From JABDQA01 sp963824415 (lineage in GTDB: Bacteria; Desulfobacterota; Desulfobulbia; Desulfobulbales; Desulfocapsaceae): a DNA stretch of 64,000 bases. The stretch covers positions 124,001 through 188,000 of the forward strand of contig CAWGPM010000014.1 of assembly GCA_963824415.1 (NCBI GenBank). Direction: 5' to 3'. A program made the position numbers and the translations under genes. The notes beneath the pieces are model-generated. The model was not told where the DNA came from, searched no databases, and saw nothing but the letters and a program-made list of their open reading frames with translations. The first letter of the stretch is position 1. Each line of letters starts with the position of its first letter. This document shows, piece after piece, positions 43,408 to 52,824 of this stretch.

Positions 43408-43413
43408 TGAACA

Positions 43414-45675
43414 ATGGATAAAAAATATTGCGCCTATTTGTGTTCCGGTTGCGGCATCGGCGAAGCGCTCGATATGGAAGCACTGGCTGAAGTGGTAACC
43501 GGTGAAATGTCCATGGAGTGCAGAACCGCCGACTGTCTGTGCAGTTCGGATGGACGAGCTTTAATAGAAAAAGATATCGCTGAAGGAGTTAACACGCTGG
43601 TTGTGGGTGCCTGCTCCCCGCGGGTAATGCAGAGTGAGTTCGATTTCGGTGATGACAAGATTACCGTGCGCGCCAATTTGCGTGAGCAGGTCATCTGGAC
43701 TGAAGCCAAGCCTGCTGAAGGCGAGGAACCGCACGCTGAAGCGGCCGAGTTTTTGATGGAAACTGCCAGCGACTACCTGCGCATGGCCTGTACCAGAGCC
43801 AAGAAAACCGAGTTGCCCAAACCCCATCTGCTGGAAAATATAAGCAAAAAAATACTGGTCATGGGTGGTGGTATTGCCGGACTGACCGCAGCCAAGGAAG
43901 CCGCTGCGGCTGGTTACGAGGTTACCCTGGTTGAGAAAAGTGATGCGCTCGGCGGGCAGGCGGGCAACTGGAGAAAATCGTTTCCCACCAAGGCACCCTG
44001 GACCGAGCTCGAGGAAAATCCGGTTCAAGCTTTGATTGCCTCCGTTCAAGCCGATCCCAAAATATCCATTAAAACCGGTACTGAAGTCGCCCGTATTGCC
44101 GGTGGTCCAGGAGCGTTTAAGGTTTCCATGAAAGCCACGGGCACCAAGACCGAATGGGATGCTCCTGCCAAAGTAACGACGGAAGAGCGGGAGAAGATCG
44201 AGAAAGGGGAGATGGAGAATCCCAACCTCGGTTTGAAGGACTATATGGCCACCGACGAATCTGCCGATATGCACGGCGCCGTCGTTCTGGCCACCGGCTG
44301 GGTTCCGGCGGACGTCTCCGAATACGAGCATCTCGGCTATGGCTCGCTGGCCAATGTGGTGACCAACGTTGAGTTTGAAAAACTGGCCAAGGAAGGCAAG
44401 GTTCCCGAAAGCGTTGCTTTCATCCAGAGCCCCGGTGGCAAAGAACACGACAAAGACTTTCCGTATTGCAACTCGGTCACTTCCATGGTCGCCCTGAAGC
44501 AGGCCCAGTACGTCTGCGAGGATAATGCAGAAGGCAAGGCCTATGTGCTGTATCAGCATATGCGTACACCCGGCAGCCAGGAACTTTTCTACAAGAGTGC
44601 CCAGCAGGCCGACGGCATCTTCATGACCAAGGCTGCGGTAACCAAGGTCGAGGAGAGCGGCGGTAAACTGAAGGTCACCGCCGAAGACACCCTGCTCGGC
44701 GAAGACCTGGCTCTGGACGTTGACATGGTCGTTCTGGCAGCCGGTATGGTGCCGACCACCAAGAATGAGAATATGGTCAACCTGGCCTACCGCCAGGGCC
44801 CGGCCTTTTCCGATCTTGGTCTATTCGACGGCTATGCCGATTCGCATTTTATCTGTTTTCCTTACGAAACCAGAAGAACCGGCGTCTATACCTGCGGTGG
44901 CGTGCGCAAGGCGGAGACCATCGACGAGACCATCGACGATGCAACCGGTGCGGCCCTGAAGGCCATCCAGTGTCTGGAGTCGACCGATCGCGGTGTTTCT
45001 GTGCATCCGCGCTCCGGTGACAAGACCTGGCCCGATTTTTTCATGCAGCGCTGCACCCAGTGTAAACGCTGCACCGAGGAATGTCCGTTCGGCGCCCTTG
45101 ACGACGATGAGAAGGGAACGCCGCTGCCCAACAACACCCGGTGCCGCCGCTGCGGCACCTGTATGGGTTCCTGTCCGGAACGTATCATCGGTTTCACGGA
45201 CTACAACATCGATCTGATCGGTTCGATGATCAAATCGGTTGAGGTTCCCGAGGAAGATGACGATCGTTTGAGAATCGTGGTCTTTGTCTGTGAGAACGAT
45301 GCTTATCCGGCACTCGATATGGCCGGTATGAGGCGCAACGGCATCAACCACATGATCCGTTTTATTCCGGTACGCTGTCTCGGTTCGGTCAATATGGCCT
45401 GGATCCGCGATGCCTTGTCGGCTGGAATGGACGGAGCCATGCTGCTGGGCTGCACCTATGGGGACGACTATCAGTGCCACTTTGTCAAAGGCTCTGAGAT
45501 CGCCAACAAGCGTATGGAGAACATTGGCGACACGCTTTCTACCCTCGGACTCGAGTCGGAACGTTGTGCCGCAGAACAGGTAGCCATTACTGATTTCGAT
45601 AAAATCCCCCAGATTCTCAACGACTTTGTCGACGAAATCGTTGAGATGGGACCGAATCCGTTCAAGGGCTTCTAA
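43414..45675 (+). CDS. qmoB: QmoB, quinone-interacting oxidoreductase subunit B
   Basis: QmoB (753 residues) is an HdrA-like flavoprotein fused to an MvhD-like domain. It has an N-terminal CAYLCSGCGIGEALD segment, an FAD motif ILVMGGGIAGLTAAKEAAAA (about 145-164), two [4Fe-4S] motifs CTQCKRCTEECPFGA and CRRCGTCMGSCPERI (about 547-590), and a C-terminal MvhD part (FVCENDAYPALDMAG, PVRCLGSVNMAWI, LLGCTYGDDYQCHF). This is the expected domain order for Qmo. It pairs with QmoA to receive electrons from QmoC. Confidence 0.96.
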   Translation: MDKKYCAYLCSGCGIGEALDMEALAEVVTGEMSMECRTADCLCSSDGRALIEKDIAEGVNTLVVGACSPRVMQSEFDFGDDKITVRANLREQVIWTEAKPAEGEEPHAEAAEFLMETASDYLRMACTRAKKTELPKPHLLENISKKILVMGGGIAGLTAAKEAAAAGYEVTLVEKSDALGGQAGNWRKSFPTKAPWTELEENPVQALIASVQADPKISIKTGTEVARIAGGPGAFKVSMKATGTKTEWDAPAKVTTEEREKIEKGEMENPNLGLKDYMATDESADMHGAVVLATGWVPADVSEYEHLGYGSLANVVTNVEFEKLAKEGKVPESVAFIQSPGGKEHDKDFPYCNSVTSMVALKQAQYVCEDNAEGKAYVLYQHMRTPGSQELFYKSAQQADGIFMTKAAVTKVEESGGKLKVTAEDTLLGEDLALDVDMVVLAAGMVPTTKNENMVNLAYRQGPAFSDLGLFDGYADSHFICFPYETRRTGVYTCGGVRKAETIDETIDDATGAALKAIQCLESTDRGVSVHPRSGDKTWPDFFMQRCTQCKRCTEECPFGALDDDEKGTPLPNNTRCRRCGTCMGSCPERIIGFTDYNIDLIGSMIKSVEVPEEDDDRLRIVVFVCENDAYPALDMAGMRRNGINHMIRFIPVRCLGSVNMAWIRDALSAGMDGAMLLGCTYGDDYQCHFVKGSEIANKRMENIGDTLSTLGLESERCAAEQVAITDFDKIPQILNDFVDEIVEMGPNPFKGF

Positions 45676-45691
45676 CCTGTGTTTTATCAAG

Positions 45692-45720
45692 CCGGATCTG
45701 CCCGCGGCGGGCAGATCCGG
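45692..45720. terminator. Strong hairpin between qmoB and qmoC
   Basis: CCGGATCTGCCCG pairs perfectly with CGGGCAGATCCGG around a three-base loop. The following GCCCTATTTT has few T directly behind the stem, so it may protect or attenuate the transcript instead of ending it. qmoC begins 56 bases later with its own AGGAGG. Confidence 0.6.
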
Positions 45721-45776
45721 GCCCTATTTTGAATACACCATCAGGTGACTAATGATAAGATAACAGGAGGCAAACG

Positions 45777-46973
45777 ATGAGCGTTCAACCTGATTTGAGT
45801 TTTATAAGACAATTAAAAGGAGCCGGTGGCGACACCCTGAAGAAGTGTTACCAGTGCGCCACCTGTTCCGTTCGATGCCCGCTTTCTTCTGAAGAAAAGC
45901 CTTTTCCACGCAAGGAGATGATCTGGGCACAGTGGGGTATGAAGGATAACCTGATTGCCGATCCCGATGTATTTCTCTGTCACAATTGCGGGGACTGTTC
46001 CACCTATTGCCCGCGGGACGCTAAACCAGCCGAGGTTCTTGGTGCGATCAGGTCCTATGCCTATACCTTGTATGGTTGGCCGGCGGGTCTTGCAAAGCTG
46101 GCCACTTCAGCAAAAAATCTGCCGATCATGATCGGTATCCCGGCGGTAATCATCTTCATTTTCTGGCTGATTTCCGGTGCGATGCATATCCCCAGCAAGG
46201 AAGACTTCGCCGTCTACGGATACCAGCGTTTCTTCGGCCACTGGGATTTCAAGTGGTATGCGAAGAACATCTTCTTTATTGTCATGTTTATGTTGCCCTC
46301 GCTGGGTCTGGCCATTTTCTCGCTTTACAAGGGTCTGACCAGACTCTGGAAGGAAATGTCCACTCGGGCCGGCATCGCTTCTTCGTTTCGGCCTTCGGTG
46401 CCGCAGTTTGTCACCAAGTTCCTCTGGCCGTCGCTGGTTGAGATCGTCAAGCACAACCGCTTCAAGGAGTGCGGTACCCACAGCGATCGTGCACGTGGCC
46501 ATCTGCCGTTGATGCTTGCCTTTATCGGCCTGGCTATCGTAACCACTTGGTCGCTGATCAAAAATGATATCATCGGACTGTTTCTGCCGTCCTGGCATGG
46601 CCCGATGCTGTTCTTCGACCCGTTCAAGATTCTGGCCAACGTTTCCGCCATCGCGCTGCTGTTCGGTATCTTCGTCCTCTGGACCAACCGCACTAAAATG
46701 GAGAACGAAGAAGGCAACAGCAAAACCTTCTATGACTGGTTTCTGATCTGGGTGATCATGGCTGTCGGCGTCACCGGTTTCGCTTCTGAAATCCTGCGCT
46801 GGCTCGGTATCCCAAGCCTGGGCTATATCGTCTATTTCTGTCATCTTGTTTCAGTCATGATGCTGTTTCTCTATCTGCCCTACACCAAGCTTGCTCACCT
46901 GGCTTACCGCACCACGGCGATGGCCTTTGAGAAGTATCGCGAGAGTGCCTTCGGCAAACCGGCCGTCGAGTAA
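45777..46973 (+). CDS. qmoC: QmoC, membrane subunit of the Qmo complex
   Basis: QmoC (398 residues) joins an HdrC-like iron-sulfur part to an HdrE-like membrane part. Two [4Fe-4S] motifs, CYQCATCSVRCP (21-32) and CHNCGDCSTYCP (about 65-76), are followed by a membrane domain from ~115 with about six helices, for example IGIPAVIIFIFWLISGAM and IFFIVMFMLPSLGLAIFSLY. It should oxidise menaquinol at the membrane and pass electrons to QmoAB and thence AprAB. AGGAGGCAAACG precedes the ATG. Confidence 0.96.
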   Translation: MSVQPDLSFIRQLKGAGGDTLKKCYQCATCSVRCPLSSEEKPFPRKEMIWAQWGMKDNLIADPDVFLCHNCGDCSTYCPRDAKPAEVLGAIRSYAYTLYGWPAGLAKLATSAKNLPIMIGIPAVIIFIFWLISGAMHIPSKEDFAVYGYQRFFGHWDFKWYAKNIFFIVMFMLPSLGLAIFSLYKGLTRLWKEMSTRAGIASSFRPSVPQFVTKFLWPSLVEIVKHNRFKECGTHSDRARGHLPLMLAFIGLAIVTTWSLIKNDIIGLFLPSWHGPMLFFDPFKILANVSAIALLFGIFVLWTNRTKMENEEGNSKTFYDWFLIWVIMAVGVTGFASEILRWLGIPSLGYIVYFCHLVSVMMLFLYLPYTKLAHLAYRTTAMAFEKYRESAFGKPAVE

Positions 46974-47007
46974 CAGCTGAATTTCGGCTGCTTGATCGGC
47001 CGATCGT

Positions 47008-47044
47008 AAAAAGGCCGCTCCATCCCGGAGCGGCCTTTTTTTTT
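47008..47044 (+). terminator. Intrinsic terminator after qmoC
   Basis: AAAAAGGCCGCTCC pairs with GGAGCGGCCTTTTT around a five-base loop, then a further T-run. It ends the qmo transcript. Confidence 0.92.
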
Positions 47045-47203
47045 GTCCCCGATCATCGCCTGAACATTTCATGGAAAAACAACGAAAACTGTTATTATCT
47101 GAACAATATCAATAGATTGTTCTAAAGTTGCACAATTAAGCAAACAACACAGTTTGTATCATTTAGAATCAGTGATGAAAAGACAGCATTTCTACCCTTC
47201 GGG

Positions 47204-47322
47204 CGAGTCGATACGGCCTGCTATCCCGCGTCGCTTTTGGGGAAGGCATATCAGCTGTATGGCCTTCCCCAAGTCTCCTTGGCTAGCAGGCCGTCTCAAC
47301 TCGTGAAATATTCAGCTGATAT
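47204..47322 (+). repeat. Nested inverted-repeat element, possible structured RNA
   Basis: Outer arms CGAGT...ACGGCCTGCTA (47204-47223) and TAGCAGGCCGT...ACTCG (47284-47303) pair over 16 bases with one symmetric four-base internal loop. An inner stem pairs GGGGAAGGC (47239-47247) with GCCTTCCCC (47262-47270). The terminal loop contains ATATCAGCTG (47248-47257), perfectly complementary to CAGCTGATAT (47313-47322) outside the stem, so a pseudoknot is possible. I recognise no RNA family. It could also be a small repeat such as a MITE, but no second copy is seen in the window. Confidence 0.6.
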
Positions 47323-47414
47323 CCTCAAAATTTAGGGCCTCGAGCTGCGTGCACAGGTCATATTCAGAGGGTCATTTAAGTCAAGCTGAAAATAGTGGTT
47401 GACTAAAAAACATA

Positions 47415-47443
47415 TTGCTTAAACGTATCAGCAGATGTATATT
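47415..47443 (+). promoter_or_regulatory. Probable promoter of the tRNA-tuf transcript
   Basis: TATATT (47438-47443) lies 17 bases after TTGCTT (47415-47420), and tRNA-Thr begins 15 bases later, a fitting distance for a tRNA precursor. The -35 box is weak. Confidence 0.5.
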
Positions 47444-47457
47444 GATTGGCTTTGTAA

Positions 47458-47533
47458 GCTGGCGTAGCTCAATTGGCAGAGCAGCTGATTTGTAATCAGC
47501 AGGTTGCGGGTTCAAGTCCCATCGCCAGCTCCA
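47458..47533 (+). tRNA. tRNA-Thr (TGT)
   Basis: Acceptor arms GCTGGCG and CGCCAGC pair fully, with T discriminator and encoded CCA. The anticodon loop TTTGTAA inside CTGAT/ATCAG gives TGT. It is the first of four tRNAs preceding tuf, the order Thr-Tyr-Gly-Thr found in many bacteria. Confidence 0.96.
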
Positions 47534-47610
47534 ATACGGACAAATACAGAGAAAATACTTTTCAAAGTATTATTTTGAGTATAAAGAGTTAGAGCACTTT
47601 TCAGCTCTGT

Positions 47611-47695
47611 GGAGGGGTTCCCGAGCGGTCAAAGGGAACAGACTGTAAATCTGTCGGCGGAGCCTTCGGAGGTTCGAATCCTCCCCCCTCCACCA
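47611..47695 (+). tRNA. tRNA-Tyr (GTA)
   Basis: Acceptor arms GGAGGGG and CCCCTCC pair, with A-CCA. The anticodon loop CTGTAAA gives GTA, and the long variable arm expected of bacterial Tyr tRNA is present. Confidence 0.96.
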
Positions 47696-47722
47696 TCTCT
47701 TTATTCTCACGTTTACATAGTT

Positions 47723-47798
47723 GCGGGAATAGCTCAATTGGTAGAGCATCAGCCTTCCAAGCTGAGGGTTGCGAGTTCGAGTCTCGTTTCCCGCTCCA
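47723..47798 (+). tRNA. tRNA-Gly (TCC)
   Basis: Acceptor arms GCGGGAA and TTCCCGC pair, followed by T-CCA. The anticodon loop CTTCCAA gives TCC. It lies 27 bases after tRNA-Tyr, so it is processed from the same precursor. Confidence 0.96.
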
Positions 47799-47821
47799 GG
47801 CTTTACGAATTGCGAGAACGC

Positions 47822-47897
<76 letters not shown>

Positions 47898-47948
47898 TGG
47901 AAAAGTAGTACGAAAACAAAAATTTCAATGGCCTGAGGAGACAGGAAA

Positions 47949-49139
<1,191 letters not shown>

Positions 49140-49161
49140 GGCCTAAAAAAACACAGGCTTC

Positions 49162-49192
49162 ATTACCCCGCTTCGACCAGGAGTGGGGTAAT
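49162..49192 (+). terminator. Weak terminator or processing hairpin between tuf and rpmG
   Basis: ATTACCCC (49162-49169) pairs with GGGGTAAT (49185-49192) around a 15-base loop, followed by TGTTTCTG. The poor T-run suggests partial termination, allowing read-through into rpmG and secE. Confidence 0.45.
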
Positions 49193-49217
49193 TGTTTCTG
49201 TAGCAGGAAGTAAAAAC

Positions 49218-49367
49218 ATGAGAGATATCGTTACCCTTGCATGTGGTACCTGCAAGCGTCGGAATTATACGACGACGAAAAACAAAAAGAATACACCGGG
49301 TAAGCTAGAGTTCAAAAAGTATTGTCCTTTTTGCCGGACGCATACCCCGCACAAAGAGACGAAATAG
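49218..49367 (+). CDS. rpmG: Ribosomal protein L33
   Basis: This 49-residue protein of the large ribosomal subunit starts MRDIVTLACGTCKRRNYTTT and ends RTHTPHKETK. Two CxxC pairs (CGTC at 9-12 and CPFC at 36-39) mark the zinc-binding (C+) form of L33. AGGAAGTAAAAAC precedes the ATG. It sits between tuf and tRNA-Trp, ahead of secE, the usual place for it. Confidence 0.97.
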   Translation: MRDIVTLACGTCKRRNYTTTKNKKNTPGKLEFKKYCPFCRTHTPHKETK

Positions 49368-49377
49368 GCTGTCGGGC

Positions 49378-49454
49378 AGGCCAGTAGCTCGAATTGGTAG
49401 AGCACCGGACTCCAAATCCGGGGGCTGGGGGTTCGAATCCCTCCTGGCCTGCCA
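49378..49454 (+). tRNA. tRNA-Trp (CCA)
   Basis: Acceptor arms AGGCCAG and CTGGCCT pair, with a G discriminator and encoded CCA. The anticodon loop CTCCAAA gives CCA. Its place between rpmG and secE is conserved in many bacteria. Confidence 0.96.
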
Positions 49455-49490
49455 CTGACGGGAACGCAACTTTACGGCAACGGTGTAGTG

Positions 49491-49742
49491 ATGGCAGGAA
49501 AAACTAATCAGAGCGGCAAGAATGTGACTGCGGAAAAGGCGCAGCCTTCGCCTTTTTCACCGGTCCAGATCAAGAAATTCGTCGGCGAGGTACAGGCCGA
49601 GTTTTCCAAGATAACCTGGCCGGACAAAAAGGTAACGCTCGGACTGACCGGCATGGTTGTGCTGCTGACCATCGTTGTTTCTGCCTATCTCGGTACCGTC
49701 GATGTTATTCTGGGTAAAATAATCTCCTTAATTTTGCGTTAA
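49491..49742 (+). CDS. secE: SecE, preprotein translocase subunit
   Basis: SecE clamps the SecY channel. The short single-helix form (83 residues) has a hydrophilic N-terminal region, the conserved amphipathic EVQAEFSKITWPDKKVTLG (about 38-56) and one transmembrane helix (about 58-78). ATG 49491 is used; a GTG lies one codon before it. NusG follows, the standard secE-nusG order. Confidence 0.95.
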   Translation: MAGKTNQSGKNVTAEKAQPSPFSPVQIKKFVGEVQAEFSKITWPDKKVTLGLTGMVVLLTIVVSAYLGTVDVILGKIISLILR

Positions 49743-49834
49743 TTCTGCGCCAGGGGAATTTCACGAGTTGCGATAGCTTGATGGATCGTAGATGAATCCG
49801 GCTTTTTCCTGACCTACAAGAAAACGGCACTTAC

Positions 49835-50368
49835 ATGGCTAGACAATGGTACATATTGCAGGTCCACTCAGGGTATGAAGAGAGGGTAAAGGCCACACTT
49901 CAGGAACGCATCAGCAAAGAGGGCCTCGAGGAATACTTCGGAGAAATCCTTATCCCGACCGAGCAGGTTGTCGAGATGATAAAAGGGGCCCGTAAAACCT
50001 CCTCGAGAAGGTTCTTTCCCGGCTATATGCTGGTGAGTATGGAGCTCAACGATACGACCTGGCATATCATCCATCAGAATATGCCCCGGGTGGTCGGCTT
50101 TGTCGGTGATGACCGTGACCCAGTGCCGCTTTCAGATGAAGATGCCGGCAAGATCATTGGCAGAATTCAGGACGGTTCGGAGCGGCCGCGGCCCAAGGTC
50201 GTTTTTGATATTGGAGAGGTTGTCCGGGTCGTCGATGGACCATTTGCCAATTTTCAGGGCGTTGTCGATGAGGTCTTCCCCGAGAAGGGCCGGGTCCGGG
50301 TGATGGTTTCCATCTTTGGTCGGGAAACACCAGTTGAGCTGGAATTTGTTCAGGTATCAAATACCTGA
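49835..50368 (+). CDS. nusG: NusG, transcription elongation factor
   Basis: NusG binds RNA polymerase and couples it to Rho or the ribosome. The 177-residue protein has the NGN domain (QWYILQVHSGYEERVKATLQ, FPGYMLVSMELND) and a C-terminal KOW domain (GEVVRVVDGPFANFQGVVDE). No inserted domain II is present. It precedes the ribosomal genes rplK and rplA. Confidence 0.97.
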   Translation: MARQWYILQVHSGYEERVKATLQERISKEGLEEYFGEILIPTEQVVEMIKGARKTSSRRFFPGYMLVSMELNDTTWHIIHQNMPRVVGFVGDDRDPVPLSDEDAGKIIGRIQDGSERPRPKVVFDIGEVVRVVDGPFANFQGVVDEVFPEKGRVRVMVSIFGRETPVELEFVQVSNT

Positions 50369-50437
50369 TTTTATAAATTAGAAAAGGATGCCTGCATCGC
50401 TTTTCGGTGATTTAGTCACTATTGTTGGAGTAAGAAA

Positions 50438-50863
50438 ATGGCCAAGAAAGTAATGGCATACATCAAGCTGCAGATTCCGGCCGGTAAGGCCAACCCGTCT
50501 CCGCCCGTCGGACCGGCTCTTGGTCAGCACGGCGTGAACATCATGGAATTCTGCAAGGCGTTCAATGCCAAAACCCAGTCCATGGGCGACACCATTATCC
50601 CCGTTGTGATAACCGTCTATCAGGACCGCTCTTTCAGCTACATAACCAAGACGCCGCCTGCTTCGGTTCTGCTTTTCAAGGCGGCAAACATTCAGAAAGG
50701 TTCGGGTAACCCGAAAACCGAGCGCGTTGCTGAAATCAGCAGGGATAAGATCAGAGAGATTGCCGAAGTCAAGATGCCGGATCTCAATGCCTATGATATT
50801 GAAAGCGCGATGAAGATCATCGAGGGTTCGGCCAGAAGTGCCGGGCTCACCGTGGTTGACTGA
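50438..50863 (+). CDS. rplK: Ribosomal protein L11
   Basis: L11 (141 residues) forms the base of the ribosomal stalk and the GTPase-associated centre. The N-terminal part has LQIPAGKANPSPPVGPALGQ and GVNIMEFCKAFN, and the C-terminal RNA-binding part has TPPASVLLFKAANIQKGSG and GSARSAGLTV. Length and motifs are standard. Confidence 0.98.
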   Translation: MAKKVMAYIKLQIPAGKANPSPPVGPALGQHGVNIMEFCKAFNAKTQSMGDTIIPVVITVYQDRSFSYITKTPPASVLLFKAANIQKGSGNPKTERVAEISRDKIREIAEVKMPDLNAYDIESAMKIIEGSARSAGLTVVD

Positions 50864-50951
50864 TTTAGAAACCTTAACTCACTACGTACCTCTGGGCTTT
50901 GGTGTCCGCTGAAGATGTCTGGACACGGTTCACGTGCAGTAGGAGGCTGAC

Positions 50952-51656
50952 ATGCCGAAACACGGAAAAAAATACAGAAACAAGATCGACGGTGTCGACC
51001 GGAGTGTGGTCAGGCCAATCGATGAAGCGGTCAAGCTGGTACTCGACTCATCCTATGCAGCATTTGATGAAACCGTCGATATCGCAGTAAAACTTGGGGT
51101 CGATCCCCGCCATGCCGATCAGATGGTGCGTTCCTCGGTGGTCCTGCCCCACGGTACCGGCAAAGTTACCCGGGTACTGGTTTTTGCCAAGGGCCCCAAA
51201 GAAGCTGAAGCCACCGAAGCCGGCGCCGACTATGTCGGTTCGGACGATCTGGTCGAGAAGATCCAGGGGGGCTGGCTGGAGTTTGATAAAACCGTTGCGA
51301 CCCCGGATATGATGGGTACCGTCGGCAAGATCGGCCGAATCCTCGGACCCCGCAACCTGATGCCCAATGCCAAGCTTGGCACCGTAACCTTCGATGTCGC
51401 CGACGTGGTCAAAGAGATCAAAGGTGGCAAGGTCGACTTCCGGGTCGATAAGGCGGGTATCGTTCATGCGGGCATCGGCAAGGTCTCTTTTGGTGCGCAG
51501 AAGGTGAGCGAAAACGCCCTGGCCTTCATCGAGCGACTCGTTCAGCTGAAACCGTCTACCAGCAAGGGCGTCTATCTGCGTTCGATCTCCGTATCTACAA
51601 CCATGGGACCGGGATTCAAGGTGGACACCCTTGATGTCCGGACCCGGGTTAAATAG
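50952..51656 (+). CDS. rplA: Ribosomal protein L1
   Basis: L1 (234 residues) forms the mobile stalk that helps release deacylated tRNA. Motifs include VVRPIDEAVKLVLDSSYAAF, VVLPHGTGKVTRVLVFAKG, MMGTVGKIGRILGPRNLMPN and KGVYLRSISVSTTMGPGFKV. L1 commonly represses the L11 operon by binding its mRNA. AGTAGGAGGCTGAC precedes the ATG. Confidence 0.98.
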   Translation: MPKHGKKYRNKIDGVDRSVVRPIDEAVKLVLDSSYAAFDETVDIAVKLGVDPRHADQMVRSSVVLPHGTGKVTRVLVFAKGPKEAEATEAGADYVGSDDLVEKIQGGWLEFDKTVATPDMMGTVGKIGRILGPRNLMPNAKLGTVTFDVADVVKEIKGGKVDFRVDKAGIVHAGIGKVSFGAQKVSENALAFIERLVQLKPSTSKGVYLRSISVSTTMGPGFKVDTLDVRTRVK

Positions 51657-51683
51657 CGTACAACGTTTTCAGGCAAGAGGAAT

Positions 51684-51863
51684 AATTAATCACCGCATCG
51701 AGCGGGAATTAATTTGTCGAAGACAGCAGGCACGAGAGTTTAATCGGCGATGCCGACCTGCCGAGACTGACACACGATGGCAATTACAGGTATAAACGAC
51801 AATTCCATCATCTGGTAACTGCTGTTTCGAGAACAAGGTAATTTCACCAACGAGGAGGGTAAT
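51684..51863 (+). promoter_or_regulatory. L10 leader: autoregulatory RNA of rplJL
   Basis: The 5' leader of rplJ has the conserved core AGACAGCAGG (51721-51730) and CCTGCCGAG (51757-51765), the pairing element recognised by the L10-(L12)4 complex in the ribosomal protein L10 leader family. It is preceded by a hairpin with AATTAAT arms (51684-51690 with 51707-51714). Binding of excess L10/L12 should repress translation of rplJ and rplL. Confidence 0.75.
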
Positions 51864-52385
51864 TTGAATCGTGAAGAAAAAGCGGCAATAGTCGCCGAAT
51901 TGAACGACTCGTTCAATCGGGCAAAGTTTTCTGCCGTTGCAGACTATTGCGGTTTGACGGTTGCAGATCTCGAGAAAATCCGGCGCAATCTGCGGGAAGC
52001 GAGCTCTGAAATCCGTATTGCCAAGAATACTCTTCTGAGAAGAGCAGTTGCCGACACGTCCTGTGAGTCGCTCATTGACGATTTCACCGGGACCACAGCC
52101 ATTGTCACGTCCTACGACGATCCGGTGGCTCCAGCCAAGGTTCTGGCTAAATGTGCTGAGGATTATAAAAAATTCCAGCTCCGGTCTGCTGTTCTCGAAG
52201 GGGAGAAAATCACCGTCGATGACATGATCGCGCTGTCCAAGCTGCCTTCCAAAGAGGTTTTGCTCAGCCAGTTACTATCGGTGATGAATGGCGTACCGAC
52301 CGCATTCGTCCGGGTACTCGCAGCAGTGCCCCAGAACCTGCTGTATGGTCTGCAGGCAATCAAGGATCAGAAGGAACAGGCCTGA
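51864..52385 (+). CDS. rplJ: Ribosomal protein L10
   Basis: L10 (173 residues) anchors L7/L12 dimers to the ribosome. The start is TTG, fixed by the perfect GAGGAGGGTAAT directly ahead and by the conserved N-terminus MNREEKAAIVAELNDSF. RNA-binding motifs such as RIAKNTLLRRAV follow, and the C-terminal helix binds L12. Use of TTG together with the L10 leader fits tight translational control. Confidence 0.97.
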   Translation: MNREEKAAIVAELNDSFNRAKFSAVADYCGLTVADLEKIRRNLREASSEIRIAKNTLLRRAVADTSCESLIDDFTGTTAIVTSYDDPVAPAKVLAKCAEDYKKFQLRSAVLEGEKITVDDMIALSKLPSKEVLLSQLLSVMNGVPTAFVRVLAAVPQNLLYGLQAIKDQKEQA

Positions 52386-52437
52386 TTTTCGGGCCTTGAA
52401 CCAGTTTATTTAAAAAAGACATAAAGAGGAAAACGAA

Positions 52438-52824
52438 ATGGCTGTAACAAAAGACGATGTAATTGAATTTATCGCCAACATGAGCGTTCTGGAACTGTCC
52501 GACTTGATCAAGGAGCTCGAAGAGAAATTCGGCGTATCGGCTGCCGCCCCGGTTGCGATAGCGGCTGCCGGTCCTGCAGGTGATGCGGGTGGCGCTGCAG
52601 CGGCGGAAGAACAAACTGAGTTTGATGTTATCCTGGCCGGTGCCGGTGATCAGAAGATCAAAGTCATCAAGGAAGTTCGCGCCATCACCAGCCTGGGTCT
52701 GAAAGAGGCCAAGGAACTGGTCGAGGGTGCTCCCCAGCCGGTCAAGGAAGGCGTCACCAAGGAAGAGGCCGAAGAGATCAAGGCAAAAATCGAAGCTGTG
52801 GGTGGATCGGTCGAGATCAAGTAG
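52438..52824 (+). CDS. rplL: Ribosomal protein L7/L12
   Basis: L7/L12 (128 residues) is the stalk protein that recruits translational GTPases. It has an N-terminal dimerisation helix (VIEFIANMSVLELSDLIKEL), an Ala/Gly-rich hinge (about 38-58) and the C-terminal globular domain with KIKVIKEVRAITSLGLKEAK and ELVEGAPQPVKEGV. AGAGGAAAACGAA precedes the ATG. It follows rplJ by 52 bases. Confidence 0.98.
   Translation: MAVTKDDVIEFIANMSVLELSDLIKELEEKFGVSAAAPVAIAAAGPAGDAGGAAAAEEQTEFDVILAGAGDQKIKVIKEVRAITSLGLKEAKELVEGAPQPVKEGVTKEEAEEIKAKIEAVGGSVEIK

Larger units (their letters stand above)
47045..47457. other. Long non-coding spacer between qmoC and the tRNA cluster
   Basis: About 410 bases hold no open frame with a plausible start. 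The first 150 bases are AT-rich with no clear features. A structured element occupies roughly 47204-47322, and the last 45 bases carry a promoter for the tRNAs. The rest shows nothing recognisable. Confidence 0.7.
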
